Notes: generated by a model not told the origin, from the letters alone. Counted from the first letter of the stretch, positions 26,256 through 35,906 are shown. The stretch is DNA of 64,000 nt from CAYJFG01 sp051881695 (GCA_051881695.1 JBJEQJ010000024.1:47952-111951), one strand, 5' to 3'. Program-made: numbers and translations.

Positions 26256-28007
26256 TTATTTGTCCTCCTTTTTTGTGTATCTGTACTGTGTTTGATGATA
26301 ATAGCCTATCTGAAAAGCGCCTTTTTCCTGCATAGTCATTCTTGCAGGCAGATTCTCTTCAAATTTTGATAAAATATCACTGATTTCTTTTTGCTTTGCT
26401 ACGCAAAAGCCGGGATTGCTTACTCTTATCTTTTTAAGATGCTTTTGAGCAAGGTCAACAAGGAAAGGAAAAATTGCAGCAGGTGTTGAGCTTGCAGATG
26501 AAAAATACCTGTCCTTTATAGTTGCGTTGATACCCGGATTAGCCATTGACTGAATTTCTTCGAGAATTGCAAATAATCTTCCAAGATTATACGCTTCGTT
26601 TTTTGTTTCTGTGTTTAATGCCACGGTTAGTACCTCCTTATATTCAGTATGATTTCTGACAAGATATGCTTTTATCACAGACGCTCTTATCGATGAGCGT
26701 TCTGCCTTGACATTTCTTTCAGCGTTCACCCTTATCATTATGTTGTTATAAAGTGTTTCAGGATATTTGCAGCCTGTTAAAATCGAGTAGATGTAGCTTC
26801 CCGCAAGCTGCGGTTTTGCACTTTTGTTTTTTGAATTTTGATTTACAGTTTCTCGTAACACCTTCCAAACAGGGAAATGTGAGCTGTTGAGAAAATCAGG
26901 AATAGCTATACGCATATCCTCTTCGTGTTGCACGATATTTTTCATAAAGCTACCGAATGTATTTACAAGAAAAAATCTGACTGACAGTCTTGCGGCATTT
27001 GGCGACAAACCGAGAATGTAGAATTTAACCTTGGGATCAATCGGTATTGAGTTCCATTCAACGCTCTGCCCCATTGAGATTTTCCTGATAGCATTCCATA
27101 AATCCTTTTGCTTTAATTCATCGTTATCGCCAAAAACATCGGAAAACAATTTCTGACAGCCCTCGTTTTCGTCATCTGTCCAGCATACTACAGTTGTATC
27201 GCCAAAGTAATTTACATAGTCGCTTTCAGAAAGCAGGTAATTAAGGGCGGTTGTATAGGCAAATGACGCATATTCGCTGACAGGTGAATTCTGTCCCTGC
27301 GACTTTTCAAAGGATTCAAATGCAGGCGCATTAAAAGAAACAAGCGAGGTTCCCATCGATTGACCGCCCCTTACACCTTTAATTACAGGGTGAAGCTTAG
27401 AAATAGGCAGACGCTTTCCTGTTACAAGGCAGATGCCTGTTTCTGCCTCACTTATGCCATAATAGCTGTTCCAGCACTCGCATATGTCGTTATAATCGAC
27501 AGCCAGCCTGCCAAACGGCATAAAGACAAGATTTGCACCGTTTTTAAAAATATCTGTTATGACGTTTTCGCTACAGCCAATTTCTGAAAGATAATTCTCA
27601 ATATTATCAATATCAACATTTTCGTAATACTTTAATATCGCTTTTGCAGCAGCAGAATTGTCATCGGCAAGCAGCTTATGATGAAGCGATTTTGACGTTT
27701 CAAAGCATTGTCTGTTTCGCTGAGGATTGCCTTTTCTGTCATTTCCGAAAAAATATGACGCTGTATCATAAAGGAAATTTGCCGCAATATTTACTGACCT
27801 TTTGACAGGCATTGGCAGGCTGATTTGTGAAGCAATTTCCTTTTTTCCGCTTTTATCGGTAGTTTTAAGCGAAATAATATTTGTCAATCTTCCGTTTTCG
27901 TCAATGCTCAAGCCGTATGATACTTTTGATTTTGCCCAGCCGAGCTTGTCAACCTTATTTTTTTCTGCAAGTACCTCATACAGCTTTGTAAGCGAATGTA
28001 TAACCAT
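26256..28007 (-). CDS. cas8c: Cas8c (Csd1) large subunit, type I-C Cascade
   Basis: Large Cascade subunit responsible for PAM recognition in type I-C. The ATG at 28007 overlaps the cas5 stop by one base (TAATG) and has GAGGTG upstream, giving 583 residues; the normal size is 550-620. Family motifs include CLVTGKRLPISKLHPVIKGV and FILGLSPNAARLSVRFF-type sequence near the middle. It is intact from start to end. Confidence 0.94.
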   Translation of the reverse strand: MVIHSLTKLYEVLAEKNKVDKLGWAKSKVSYGLSIDENGRLTNIISLKTTDKSGKKEIASQISLPMPVKRSVNIAANFLYDTASYFFGNDRKGNPQRNRQCFETSKSLHHKLLADDNSAAAKAILKYYENVDIDNIENYLSEIGCSENVITDIFKNGANLVFMPFGRLAVDYNDICECWNSYYGISEAETGICLVTGKRLPISKLHPVIKGVRGGQSMGTSLVSFNAPAFESFEKSQGQNSPVSEYASFAYTTALNYLLSESDYVNYFGDTTVVCWTDDENEGCQKLFSDVFGDNDELKQKDLWNAIRKISMGQSVEWNSIPIDPKVKFYILGLSPNAARLSVRFFLVNTFGSFMKNIVQHEEDMRIAIPDFLNSSHFPVWKVLRETVNQNSKNKSAKPQLAGSYIYSILTGCKYPETLYNNIMIRVNAERNVKAERSSIRASVIKAYLVRNHTEYKEVLTVALNTETKNEAYNLGRLFAILEEIQSMANPGINATIKDRYFSSASSTPAAIFPFLVDLAQKHLKKIRVSNPGFCVAKQKEISDILSKFEENLPARMTMQEKGAFQIGYYHQTQYRYTKKEDK

Positions 28008-28654
28008 TATCTGAACACCTCGCAATCCTTTAAGTCAAGAACCCCGTTGTGAAGCCTTGCCCTGAAAAACACAGGCGTAATGTTTTCTTTGTCCGAATAG
28101 TCCATATCATAAAGCATAAGTCCGAGATCCGTTGTAATATTGACTGTTGGCACTGTATCGAACTCCCAGAGTCTGAACCTTGCGGGGAACTCACGACAAC
28201 CAAGATACGGTTGGTGATAATACTGACCCTTTTCTAACCGCCGCTTCATCATCTCCTGAAATTTTGCCGGATTGTCGGTTTCACTCGCTTTATCGGTCAT
28301 ATCAAAGTGTGCTTTAATGACGTAATGAACATTTTTCAGTACGGTTGCGGCTCTTTGCTGAATATCTGCTTTTGCATCAATATACAGGTCAACGTCATTT
28401 CCCGACATCGCACTTTTTGCTTTTGAAGAAAGCAGTCTTGACTTCACCTCGTTTCGCCGTATGTTAGTAAACTCAATCGGACTTAAAACATAGATTTCAT
28501 CAATTACCCACCTTAAGCCGGGATGCCAGAATACTGCTTCAAGAATTCCCCTTGCCGCTGACGGAGTCATTACATCATAGCTGTATTTTTCGCTTTTAAG
28601 CTCTGGCCTTGAAAAACAGGCGTAGTCGCCCCATACCTCAACCTTAATGCTCAT
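28007..28654 (-). CDS. cas5: Cas5c, crRNA-processing subunit
   Basis: In type I-C systems Cas5 replaces Cas6 as the pre-crRNA endonuclease and caps the crRNA 5' handle. The ATG at 28654 (MSIKVEVWGDYACFSRPELK) follows GGAGTG. The 215-residue protein contains TPSAARGILEAVFWHPG and the glycine-rich/aromatic end YLGCREFPARFRL. Length is normal and no defect is visible. Confidence 0.94.
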   Translation of the reverse strand: MSIKVEVWGDYACFSRPELKSEKYSYDVMTPSAARGILEAVFWHPGLRWVIDEIYVLSPIEFTNIRRNEVKSRLLSSKAKSAMSGNDVDLYIDAKADIQQRAATVLKNVHYVIKAHFDMTDKASETDNPAKFQEMMKRRLEKGQYYHQPYLGCREFPARFRLWEFDTVPTVNITTDLGLMLYDMDYSDKENITPVFFRARLHNGVLDLKDCEVFR

Positions 28655-28673
28655 AATATCACTCCTCTCTATT

Positions 28674-30827
28674 TTATTCAAAAAAGCATTTTAGTGCGTT
28701 TTCGTCAGGAAATGTTATTCCTGTTTTTTTACTGTAATATTTATTATCCGACAAAACGTAAAAATGATTGTCAATCTGTTCAACGGCACACATCTTATAA
28801 AGCCTGTTGAAATCTTGCTCATAAAGATTAACAGCATACTGCTGTAATTCTCTGAAAAGCTCTTTTGAGTAATTGCCGTGTCTTAAATCGTTGATTTCTT
28901 TTATGTTTTCATCTGTGCAAATATATAGAGCTATAGTGTTGTTTTCAATCATTTTGAATTTTTGTGCCGCCGTCTCATATTTGGAATTAGAAATACTCAT
29001 GATTATTTCCTTTTTATCAAACACCCTATGTGTGCGGTCTATATCCCGATAATAGTACAGATTGTCAAAATACATTTTTACTGCCTCGGGCAGATATATC
29101 CTGTCACCGTACTTATTTATAACGTCCTTTGCAACATCTGCGTTTGTCTGCTGATATGACAGAACCTCATCTGTATTAAAAATATGTACAACGCTTTCGC
29201 CAATCTCCCTTTTGTTTTCTCTGTTGCATCTGCCGCCTGCCTGCAAAATAGAATCAATCCCCGAAATCGCCCTGTAAACTGTCGGGAAATCTATATCTAC
29301 TCCTGCCTCTATAAGGCTTGTTGAAACAACTCGGCACGGTTTGTTTTCCGCAAGTCTTTTTCTGATTATTTCAAGCGCCCTTTTGCGGTGAGAAGGGTAC
29401 ATATATGTTGACAGATGGAAATTCTCGTCTGATTCACCCAGCATTGAATAAATTTTTTGTGCGTGTGCTTTCTTGTTTACAACACAAAGCACTTGACTGC
29501 ATTGGCTTAGTCTTGACGCAAGCTCATCATCTTCAAGCTTTCCGTCATATTTGAATTCAGCTCGTCTGAAATCATCTGTTATACTTTGGTTTGATTTGCA
29601 AATTTCAGTTAATGCTGTTTCACCGCCGTCTTTTTTCGTCATACTTATTATTGAGTCGAAATTCGGCTGTGTTGCCGTACACAGTACAACGGCGCAATTA
29701 TAATTTTCCGCAAGCTGTCTGATGGCTGCCGCACAAGGCAAAAGGTAGTCAAGCGGGAGGATTTGCGCTTCGTCAAAAATCACTACGCTGTCTGCTATGT
29801 TATGGATTTTTCTGCATTTTGACGGCTTGTTTGAAAACATAGATTCAAAAAACGTAACAGCTGTCGTAACAATAACAGGGGAATCCCAGTTTTCAGCTGC
29901 AAGCATCATTTGGGCTTTAGTTTCATCATCATAATTCTTAAAATCAACATTTGAATGATTTTCAAGTACATTTTTAAAGCCGAATATATTTCTGAAAACA
30001 TCTGCATTCTGTTCAATAATGCTCGTGTAGGGTATAACGTAAATTATTCTCTTTTTGTTGTGCTTTACCGCATAATTCAAGGCAAATGCCATTGATGAAA
30101 CTGTCTTTCCGCCTCCTGTCGGAACCGTCAGCGTGAAAAGCAAGTCATCACTGTTTTTGCCAACCTCGACACATTCATTTAAAATCTGTGACCTTAGAAT
30201 ATTAAGCCTAGCACTTGGATTTTTCCATTTCTCAACAAAGCTGTTAAGCAAGCTCAGCAGCCTATCAGGCGTATCACCGCTTGTCCTGGAAACTGTGCCG
30301 TTTGACATGAAATTTTCTGTATCAATGTAGTCTGCGTCAACAAGGCACGAAAACAAAAAACGGGTAATAAAGGAATTAGAAACCTCATCCTTCATAAGCT
30401 GCTCACTTATTTGCTTTAATTCGTTTTGGTCAACCTCCGTAACCCAATCTGAAAAGTCTTCTGTCTTTCTTTTTAGTCTGCCACACAATGTAGAATCATC
30501 CGCTGTGTCAGTTTTAGAGCCGATGTCCGGTATTCCGCCATGATGCCCTGCTATACAAAAAGCAGCCATAATCATTTTTCTTTTTATACTTTCCTGCATA
30601 CCACATGTAGAGTGGTCAACCCTTATATTATTGTTGCCATTGATTTTCCGCTGAAAAAGATTACTGTATTTTCCGATATCGTGCATCATACCAATGATTT
30701 TTGCATATTCTGACTGATTTAACGGTTTTGCAAATTCTGCTGATAAGTCAGAAACATTTTTCAAATGCTCAATCAAGGGCTGTTCCTTATTATCGTAATC
30801 AATGCGTTTGTGTGCTATATAGCTCAC
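28674..30827 (-). CDS. cas3: Cas3 helicase-nuclease, type I-C
   Basis: Effector that degrades DNA after Cascade recruitment. The N-terminal HD nuclease has EHLKNVSDLSAEFA and MMHDIGKYSNLF (HD near residue 50) and AGHHGGIPD. The SF2 helicase follows: Walker A VPTGGGKTVSS (about 240), DEAQ box VIFDEAQIL (about 352), and STSLIEAGVDIDFP. The 717-residue length is normal. A GTG start 4 nt after AGGGGGT is used. It is the first gene of the cas operon, transcribed toward the array. All interference genes therefore look functional. Confidence 0.95.
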   Translation of the reverse strand: MSYIAHKRIDYDNKEQPLIEHLKNVSDLSAEFAKPLNQSEYAKIIGMMHDIGKYSNLFQRKINGNNNIRVDHSTCGMQESIKRKMIMAAFCIAGHHGGIPDIGSKTDTADDSTLCGRLKRKTEDFSDWVTEVDQNELKQISEQLMKDEVSNSFITRFLFSCLVDADYIDTENFMSNGTVSRTSGDTPDRLLSLLNSFVEKWKNPSARLNILRSQILNECVEVGKNSDDLLFTLTVPTGGGKTVSSMAFALNYAVKHNKKRIIYVIPYTSIIEQNADVFRNIFGFKNVLENHSNVDFKNYDDETKAQMMLAAENWDSPVIVTTAVTFFESMFSNKPSKCRKIHNIADSVVIFDEAQILPLDYLLPCAAAIRQLAENYNCAVVLCTATQPNFDSIISMTKKDGGETALTEICKSNQSITDDFRRAEFKYDGKLEDDELASRLSQCSQVLCVVNKKAHAQKIYSMLGESDENFHLSTYMYPSHRKRALEIIRKRLAENKPCRVVSTSLIEAGVDIDFPTVYRAISGIDSILQAGGRCNRENKREIGESVVHIFNTDEVLSYQQTNADVAKDVINKYGDRIYLPEAVKMYFDNLYYYRDIDRTHRVFDKKEIIMSISNSKYETAAQKFKMIENNTIALYICTDENIKEINDLRHGNYSKELFRELQQYAVNLYEQDFNRLYKMCAVEQIDNHFYVLSDNKYYSKKTGITFPDENALKCFFE

Positions 30828-31493
30828 TTTTACCCCCTGCTTTCTTATTTTTTTATTTGAGTTATTAATGAAAAATTATCAAAATCAGCTACATATTGAA
30901 ATTTATATACAAGTACATTGTATGAAAAGCTGAAATGCACGTGTTCTTTTTTCACCTTAGAAACTATAAGAAACTAAAAAATGAACATTATCATAAATAA
31001 GGTTCTGATTTAACCTAATTTTTATCATAGTTATTATTATATTTAACAATTTATTTGATATTTACATCTAATTTATATCTATATTAACGTATTAATGAAT
31101 ATTTTGCAATAGTATATTGTAAATTTTGAAATTTTGTCACATATTGCATACTGTTTTATTTTCATTTATTTTTAGAAAGAAATTTCTTAAATTAATCAAT
31201 CGCAATTACATAGGCATTATCTATGAATATTAAAAATACTCTTAATCAAAGATTCTGCAAAACGTGATAGCTTGAAAATCAGAATTTTCATATTGCCCTG
31301 CTGCAAAAAGAAAAGAACCGCAGTCCTGACACATTGTATCAAAATTGCGGTTCTCTTTTCGAGAACAAATTTTTCTGCAAAAATCTTTTTTCTGTACCAT
31401 TACATTACCATATTTGGGGATAAAAAACAAGTCTTGTATTTTTTATTTTTTGGGTGTATTAAGTATTAAAGCTATTTGAAAAGGAGAGTTTTT
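30828..31493. other. AT-rich gap upstream of cas3 with one hairpin
   Basis: No gene is visible in about 665 bp. The cas promoter must lie here but I cannot name a convincing -35/-10 pair. A 9-bp hairpin (AGAACCGCA at 31314 pairing with TGCGGTTCT at 31346) with a following CTTTT could be a terminator on either strand. Confidence 0.5.
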
Positions 31494-32025
31494 ATGGAAC
31501 ATACGACCGCTAAGGTAAGCTGTTTTGCAAGAGCTTATCACTTTAAAACCAACAGCACCTGTGTTTTTGGCGATGATGCCGCCGAGTTGCTTCTCGGCGG
31601 CATCATCGTGGACTAAAGCTCTTGAGCAAAGCGGTTTTTGCAAAAGCAGAAAAGCATTCGGAAGTCTGCTCGGCATAAGCTATTATCTTGACAAAGCCGA
31701 TTTTGCAGACTTGCTGAAAAACATAGGAACGATTTTTACCGAGGGGTCAGCCCTATGCTTTGATTATCCGATAAAAAACGGCGGAAAAGAAACTGAAATA
31801 AACAGCAAGCTTGCAAGCGGCGCCGGCGAGCCGATGAAGTCTGCATACACTTATGAAGAGCTTGAAAGGCTGCTGTCGGATAAAGGTTTTCTTGTCTATG
31901 AGCATCTTGATTCAAAAAAAGCAACAGCTCGATTTTTTATAAAATACAATGCTGATAATCCAAAATACACTATGCAGGCTCCCGAAGGCATAGGATACTG
32001 TCTTGCCGTCAGAAAGCATTTTTGA
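31494..32025 (+). pseudogene. SAM-dependent methyltransferase (LCM-like), broken
   Basis: A good ribosome site (AAGGAG) and ATG at 31494 begin a frame reading MEHTTAKVSCFARAYHF ... FGDDAAELLL, the normal start of clostridial class I methyltransferases related to leucine carboxyl methyltransferase. It stops at 31614. The homologous C-terminal half continues in another frame from about 31615 to 32025 (GSLLGISYYLDKADF, FDYPIKNGG, YTYEELERLLSDKGFLVYEH). The SAM-binding middle (about 100 residues in relatives) is absent. A perfect 16-bp hairpin sits exactly at the break. The gene should be inactive. Confidence 0.75.
31571..31608. repeat. Perfect 16-bp inverted repeat at the pseudogene break
   Basis: CGATGATGCCGCCGAG (31571-31586), a 6-nt loop, and its exact complement (31593-31608). 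The left arm encodes the conserved DDAAE of the methyltransferase, so the right arm looks like an inverted copy of it. Confidence 0.85.
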
Positions 32026-32029
32026 TTTT

Positions 32030-32190
32030 TTAACGACTGCCACACACTTGCATAACTGTTTGTTCTGCCGTTTATGCTTTGTATGCGCAATCGTTTTTTC
32101 GCATTGCATACAGGCTTCAAGGGGTGATTTAGTTTTTAATTTTCTTCTGTAGAACGATTTAACTGTATTTATTGAAAGCTGCATAGGCAA
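32030..32190 (-). pseudogene. Possible remnant of a small mobile-element HTH/zinc-finger protein
   Basis: On the minus strand the frame reads LSINTVKSFYRRKLK, then CMQCEKTIAHTKHKRQNKQLC. This recalls small proteins of clostridial mobile elements with an NTVKSxxRR helix-turn-helix and a CxxC...C zinc finger that normally ends FCSxxCR. Here the end is degenerate and no complete gene exists. The call rests on motif memory only. Confidence 0.3.
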
Positions 32191-32352
32191 AAATAATTAA
32201 TAAAATCAGAAGTCCCATAGACACAAAATTTTCTTCAAGAGTATAAGGACAGAAATGTTGATTTCAAGAAGCAAGCAGAAAAAAACAATGCCCGTTGAAG
32301 ATTGATTTCTCTGATGGGCATTATTTTTTTGCTGTCAACAAGCTGTGATATA

Positions 32353-32381
32353 TTGACAATCATCTATATTTAGCATATAAT
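32353..32381 (+). promoter_or_regulatory. Consensus promoter with overlapping operator for the arsR operon
   Basis: TTGACA (32353-32358) and TATAAT (32376-32381) are 17 nt apart, a perfect sigma-A consensus. An imperfect palindrome overlaps it (ATCTA ... AGCATATAATGCT ... TAGAT), a suitable site for the ArsR product. Confidence 0.85.
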
Positions 32382-32416
32382 GCTGATAGATAAGATTGAA
32401 TATAAGGATGATATTT

Positions 32417-32731
32417 ATGGATAATGAGGAAAAAAGGATTGCTGCAGTATTCAAGGCTTTATGTGATGAAAACCGTATCCGCATAATAAAAATGCTGCAA
32501 AGCGGTGAGAAATGTGCTTGCAAATTGCTTGAAGAAATCAATATCACACAGCCTACACTGTCACATCATATGAAAATTCTATGTGATTCCGGCATTGTAG
32601 TTGGACGAAAGGAAGGCAAATGGATGCACTACTCCATTTCTCCGGAAGGTTCGGCAACTGCCGTAAAATACCTGAAAGAACTTACAAAAATCACTTGTTC
32701 TGATTTTGATAAGTCGTGTTGTGAAAAGTAA
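32417..32731 (+). CDS. arsR: ArsR-family arsenic/metalloid-responsive repressor
   Basis: Winged-helix repressor of 104 residues. The start at 32417 follows AAGGATG. Its alpha-3 helix has EKCACKLLEEI, the Cys-x-Cys typical of classical As(III)/Sb(III) ArsR sensors; TQPTLSHHMKILCDSGIV is the recognition helix and GKWMHYSIS the wing. A further Cys pair ends the protein (SCCEK). It is the first gene of an operon with the permease and redox protein and should be autoregulated through the palindrome in its promoter. Confidence 0.92.
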   Translation: MDNEEKRIAAVFKALCDENRIRIIKMLQSGEKCACKLLEEINITQPTLSHHMKILCDSGIVVGRKEGKWMHYSISPEGSATAVKYLKELTKITCSDFDKSCCEK

Positions 32732-32817
32732 GACCGTGTGCTTTTCAGCACGACTTACTTAAAACCATTTATATCGACATATTTCAATTTAACAATCTTT
32801 AGAAGGAGTTTTTCTTT

Positions 32818-33831
32818 ATGGAGGTAGTAAAATTCGTATGGGATTTCTTTCAAAATGAAATCCTCGGTATGGGGTGGCTGAACCGACTTATAAGTACAAT
32901 TCTGAATGCCTGTGGTTTAGACACGGCAAGCAGGATTGGCGGAAGCGTTCAGTTCTTTATCTATGATACCATTAAAATCATGGCGCTCTTGGGAATTTTG
33001 ATTTTGATTATCTCGTATATTCAAAGTTACTTTCCACCGGAGAGGACTAAAAAAACACTCGGAAGATTTCACGGAATATGGGCTAACATAATCGCCGCCC
33101 TACTTGGTACGGTTACACCGTTTTGTTCCTGTTCGTCAATTCCTCTGTTTATTGGATTTACAAGTGCAGGACTTCCTCTTGGAGTAACATTCTCTTTCCT
33201 CATTTCCTCTCCGATGATCGACCTCGGAAGCCTTGTACTGCTAATGAGTATTTTCGGGTGGAAGGTTGCAGTTATCTATGTTGTGCTTGGACTTGTAATT
33301 GCAGTTGCAGGCGGTACGCTGATTGAGAAGCTACACCTTGAAAATCAGGTGGAGGAATTTATCCGAAACGGCAAGTCCCTTGATTTGCCACAGGAGGAAC
33401 TACGCTTTAAGGACAGACTGAAGTATTCTTGGGAACAGGTGGTAACAACCGCCAAAAAGGTAATCCCATATATCCTCATAGGTGTGTTAATAGGGGCAAT
33501 AATACACAACTGGATACCACAGGAATTTATTGTAAAGCTCCTTGGCGATAACAACCCATTTGGCGTTATTCTGGCGACTGTTGCCGGCGTTCCTATGTAT
33601 GCAGATATATTCGGTACAATCCCTATTGCAGAGGCTTTACTTGCAAAAGGCGCATTGCTTGGCGTGGTGCTGTCCTTTATGATGGGTGTAACTACCCTGT
33701 CACTTCCCTCAATGATTATGCTCCGAAAGGCAGTAAAGCCGAAGCTGCTCGGTATCTTCATTGCAATATGTACTGTTGGTATCATCGTTGTAGGTTACTT
33801 CTTCAACGCTATACAAAATATTATTATATAA
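32818..33831 (+). CDS. ArsP/DUF318-type permease
   Basis: Eight- or nine-helix membrane permease of 337 residues. It contains TPFCSCSSIPLFIGF, with the cysteines conserved in ArsP organoarsenical exporters and related permeases, and a second matching loop (GVPMYADIFGTIPIAEALL). FLISSPMIDLGS lies in the first repeat. These two inverted repeats are the family hallmark. Next to an ArsR with a classical Cys site, export of a trivalent arsenical is likely, though related proteins handle other metals. Good AGAAGGAG ribosome site. Confidence 0.88.
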   Translation: MEVVKFVWDFFQNEILGMGWLNRLISTILNACGLDTASRIGGSVQFFIYDTIKIMALLGILILIISYIQSYFPPERTKKTLGRFHGIWANIIAALLGTVTPFCSCSSIPLFIGFTSAGLPLGVTFSFLISSPMIDLGSLVLLMSIFGWKVAVIYVVLGLVIAVAGGTLIEKLHLENQVEEFIRNGKSLDLPQEELRFKDRLKYSWEQVVTTAKKVIPYILIGVLIGAIIHNWIPQEFIVKLLGDNNPFGVILATVAGVPMYADIFGTIPIAEALLAKGALLGVVLSFMMGVTTLSLPSMIMLRKAVKPKLLGIFIAICTVGIIVVGYFFNAIQNIII

Positions 33832-33849
33832 ATCTTGGAGGTAAATACT

Positions 33850-34227
33850 ATGTCATTTTTTAACTTTGGTAAGAAAAAGGAAGAAGAAAAGAAAACTCCT
33901 GCTTGTGCCTGCAGCTGCAGTTGCTCCGCAAGTGAAGAAAGCGAAATCACAAGTGATTGCTGCTGTGATGCAAAAGACGGTATTTGTTGCATAAAAGTCT
34001 TAGGTGCAGGGTGTAAATCCTGCCACGAGCAATATAAAAATGCTAAAGAAGCCGTTAAAGCAATGGGTTTATCCGTGGAAGTAGAGTATATCACCGATAT
34101 GCAGAAAGTAATGGAATACGGCGTTATGAGTATGCCGGCACTTGTTGTAAACGAAAAAGTTGTGTCACAGGGCAAGGTGCTGAAGCCGGCTGATGTAGAA
34201 AAATTGCTGCACAAATCAGGCTTCTAA
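33850..34227 (+). CDS. Thioredoxin-fold small redox protein with cysteine-rich N-terminus
   Basis: The ATG at 33850 follows GGAGG. The C-terminal ~75 residues form a thioredoxin-like domain of the 'small redox-active disulfide protein' type with GAGCKSCHEQY (CxxC) and the cis-Pro loop MSMPALVVN. The N-terminal 50 residues are unusual: after a Lys/Glu stretch come CACSCSCS, DCCCD and CCIK, giving ten or more cysteines likely to bind a soft metal or metalloid. It is 18 bp after the permease gene and probably hands thiol-bound substrate or electrons to it. Confidence 0.87.
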   Translation: MSFFNFGKKKEEEKKTPACACSCSCSASEESEITSDCCCDAKDGICCIKVLGAGCKSCHEQYKNAKEAVKAMGLSVEVEYITDMQKVMEYGVMSMPALVVNEKVVSQGKVLKPADVEKLLHKSGF

Positions 34228-34299
34228 AGGAGTCGCATATCTATGAGCAGTAGTGGACTTTCACCACCAAGTAATCATGCGTGCCGGGCGCACAAGCAG

Positions 34300-34331
34300 A
34301 AGCCGAATTTACCTTAAAGTAAATCCGGCTT
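34300..34331 (+). terminator. Hairpin after the arsR operon
   Basis: AAGCCG-ATTTAC pairs with GTAAAT-CGGCTT (12-13 bp). No long T run follows, so termination is only probable. Confidence 0.5.
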
Positions 34332-34397
34332 CATATAACGGAGTTCAAAATAAAACTTTTCTGTTGTATAAAAAGCAACTACTACGATAGAATTATT

Positions 34398-34700
34398 TTA
34401 TTCAGCTGTCTCAATCTCTGCACCCTTAGACTTAAAGAAAATAACAGACGGGATAATTGCGATAACCATTATTGCTATATTTAACCAGAAGAATATAGTA
34501 TTATACATATCTGCATTACTTCCGGCGTTTACAATAAGATGCTCCTGAAGATTTGATAGTCCGTTATTGATAATATGGAATACCATACAAGCCGCAAGGC
34601 TTCTTGTCTTTACATACAGGATTGCAAGCGCAATACCCATAAAGGCAGCAATAATACTCTGAACAGAGTTCATATGATAAATCCCGAAGACAGTGAAAAA
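34398..34700 (-). pseudogene. CPBP (CAAX-type) membrane protease, C-terminal remnant
   Basis: The frame reads FGIYHMNSVQSIIAAFMGIALAI and then MVFHIINNGLSNLQEH, motifs 3 and 4 of the CPBP intramembrane protease family with the two conserved His. The N-terminal half with the EExxxR motif is missing. The homologous frame extends back to 34700 and is closed there by a TGA, so the ATG at 34673 is internal to the domain. About 100 residues remain of a family usually 220-300 long. Not expected to be active. Confidence 0.75.
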
Positions 34701-34784
34701 TCACCTGCAAAAATTGCTGAAATCGCAGAAACTATTAATTGAAGCAAATAATAAACTATCAGCGGCAGAATCACCCGGTACCAA

Positions 34785-35906
34785 TCACTTTACCGGCGTT
34801 GTAACCTTGCTTTCCAGCTCGCAGCGTGTTATGTCCTCCCAGTTGCGGCGAATGGCGATCTCGGCGGTAAGGTCAGTATTGTTATACGAAATAGACCACT
34901 GGGTGTTGCTTGTGATGTCATCAGGGTCGGGATTTTGTGCCGCCGATTTCAGTGCGTTCCACACGGTATCGTTGGTGTAATTGCCTTTTTCCGTATCCAG
35001 CACCTTCAGCACGGCGTCATAGCGTTCCTTGCCGTGACCGTAGATGCCGTTTTTCTGATTTGGAAGCACCTCATCCTTATATCTAATTAAGAAATTAGTA
35101 ACCGCCTCTGATGGAGTATCTATAAGCTCTCTTGGTTCGCCGTCAATGTCATACTCTATTACTCTGCCGTCGCCTGATGCATCGGTGATGTAAAAATGAT
35201 AATCTCTGCCACTGGAAGCGAACATATCATAGCTTCGCAAAAGCTCCACAGCTTCCTCTGTGGTCGCCGCCCGGTCAAGTACAAGGCGTATGGCAAGAGT
35301 AGTCGAAATTACGGGCTTGCCGGTGTTCTGGTGTACAGGCTCGGTGTCCAGCGTCAGCACGGCGATGGACACACCCTTTTCGTTCATACCGTCAAGACAT
35401 ACGAAAGGCGCAGTCAGGCTCGCCATCTTAGTTTTGATATTCTCATCAGGCACATTTGCCGAAGCATTGTCAAGCGCAGCAAAGGCAATAGACTTATATC
35501 CGTCCTTTGGTTCGCAGTAAACCAACATAGCAGATGTATCTTTGCTAAAATCGTAATTTCGTCCCATATGAACGTCGCCGTCCGTATCGGTCAGAGTAAA
35601 CGCCGTACAGCCGAAATTGGGCGCTTCGATCTTCACAGGCAGCAGCGGAAGAGACTCTTTCAGAATCGCATCGATCATCGTCTGATCGTCCTTAATGCCG
35701 TAATCAATCATATTTTCAAGATTGTAATCGTATTTGACGTCCATGCGATAGAGATTGTAGCCATTCTCGTAATCCGTAAGCTGCTCAATGCTGCCGATGG
35801 TCTGGAACCTGGTGAAATACAGTCCCGAAAACGCAGCGGCGGCTAATACAACGACCGCTAAAATCGCCAACAAAACTATTAAAATACGCTTCTTCACTTT
35901 ATTCAT
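34785..35906 (-). CDS. Secreted or membrane-anchored C45-type linear amide C-N hydrolase
   Basis: 373 residues with an N-terminal transmembrane or signal helix (IVLLAILAVVVLAAAAF). The ATG at 35906 follows AAAGGGGG. The domain belongs to the Ntn-hydrolase group of choloylglycine hydrolases and acyl-CoA:6-APA acyltransferases. The likely nucleophile is the Cys in APNFGCTAF, followed by MGRNYDF and DGMNEKGVSIAVL. Family members cleave N-acyl amides such as bile salts, penicillin V or N-acyl amino acids. The Cys is about 110 residues from the start, so any self-processing would remove the membrane anchor. Upstream is a second copy of the tetR promoter and operator. Confidence 0.82.
   Translation of the reverse strand: MNKVKKRILIVLLAILAVVVLAAAAFSGLYFTRFQTIGSIEQLTDYENGYNLYRMDVKYDYNLENMIDYGIKDDQTMIDAILKESLPLLPVKIEAPNFGCTAFTLTDTDGDVHMGRNYDFSKDTSAMLVYCEPKDGYKSIAFAALDNASANVPDENIKTKMASLTAPFVCLDGMNEKGVSIAVLTLDTEPVHQNTGKPVISTTLAIRLVLDRAATTEEAVELLRSYDMFASSGRDYHFYITDASGDGRVIEYDIDGEPRELIDTPSEAVTNFLIRYKDEVLPNQKNGIYGHGKERYDAVLKVLDTEKGNYTNDTVWNALKSAAQNPDPDDITSNTQWSISYNNTDLTAEIAIRRNWEDITRCELESKVTTPVK

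Noticed and set aside
34228..34300. A 24-codon frame (MSSSGLSPPSNHACRAHKQK) with a ribosome site after the redox gene
   Set aside because: Very short, ends in the terminator-like hairpin, and not recognised; not enough support for a gene.
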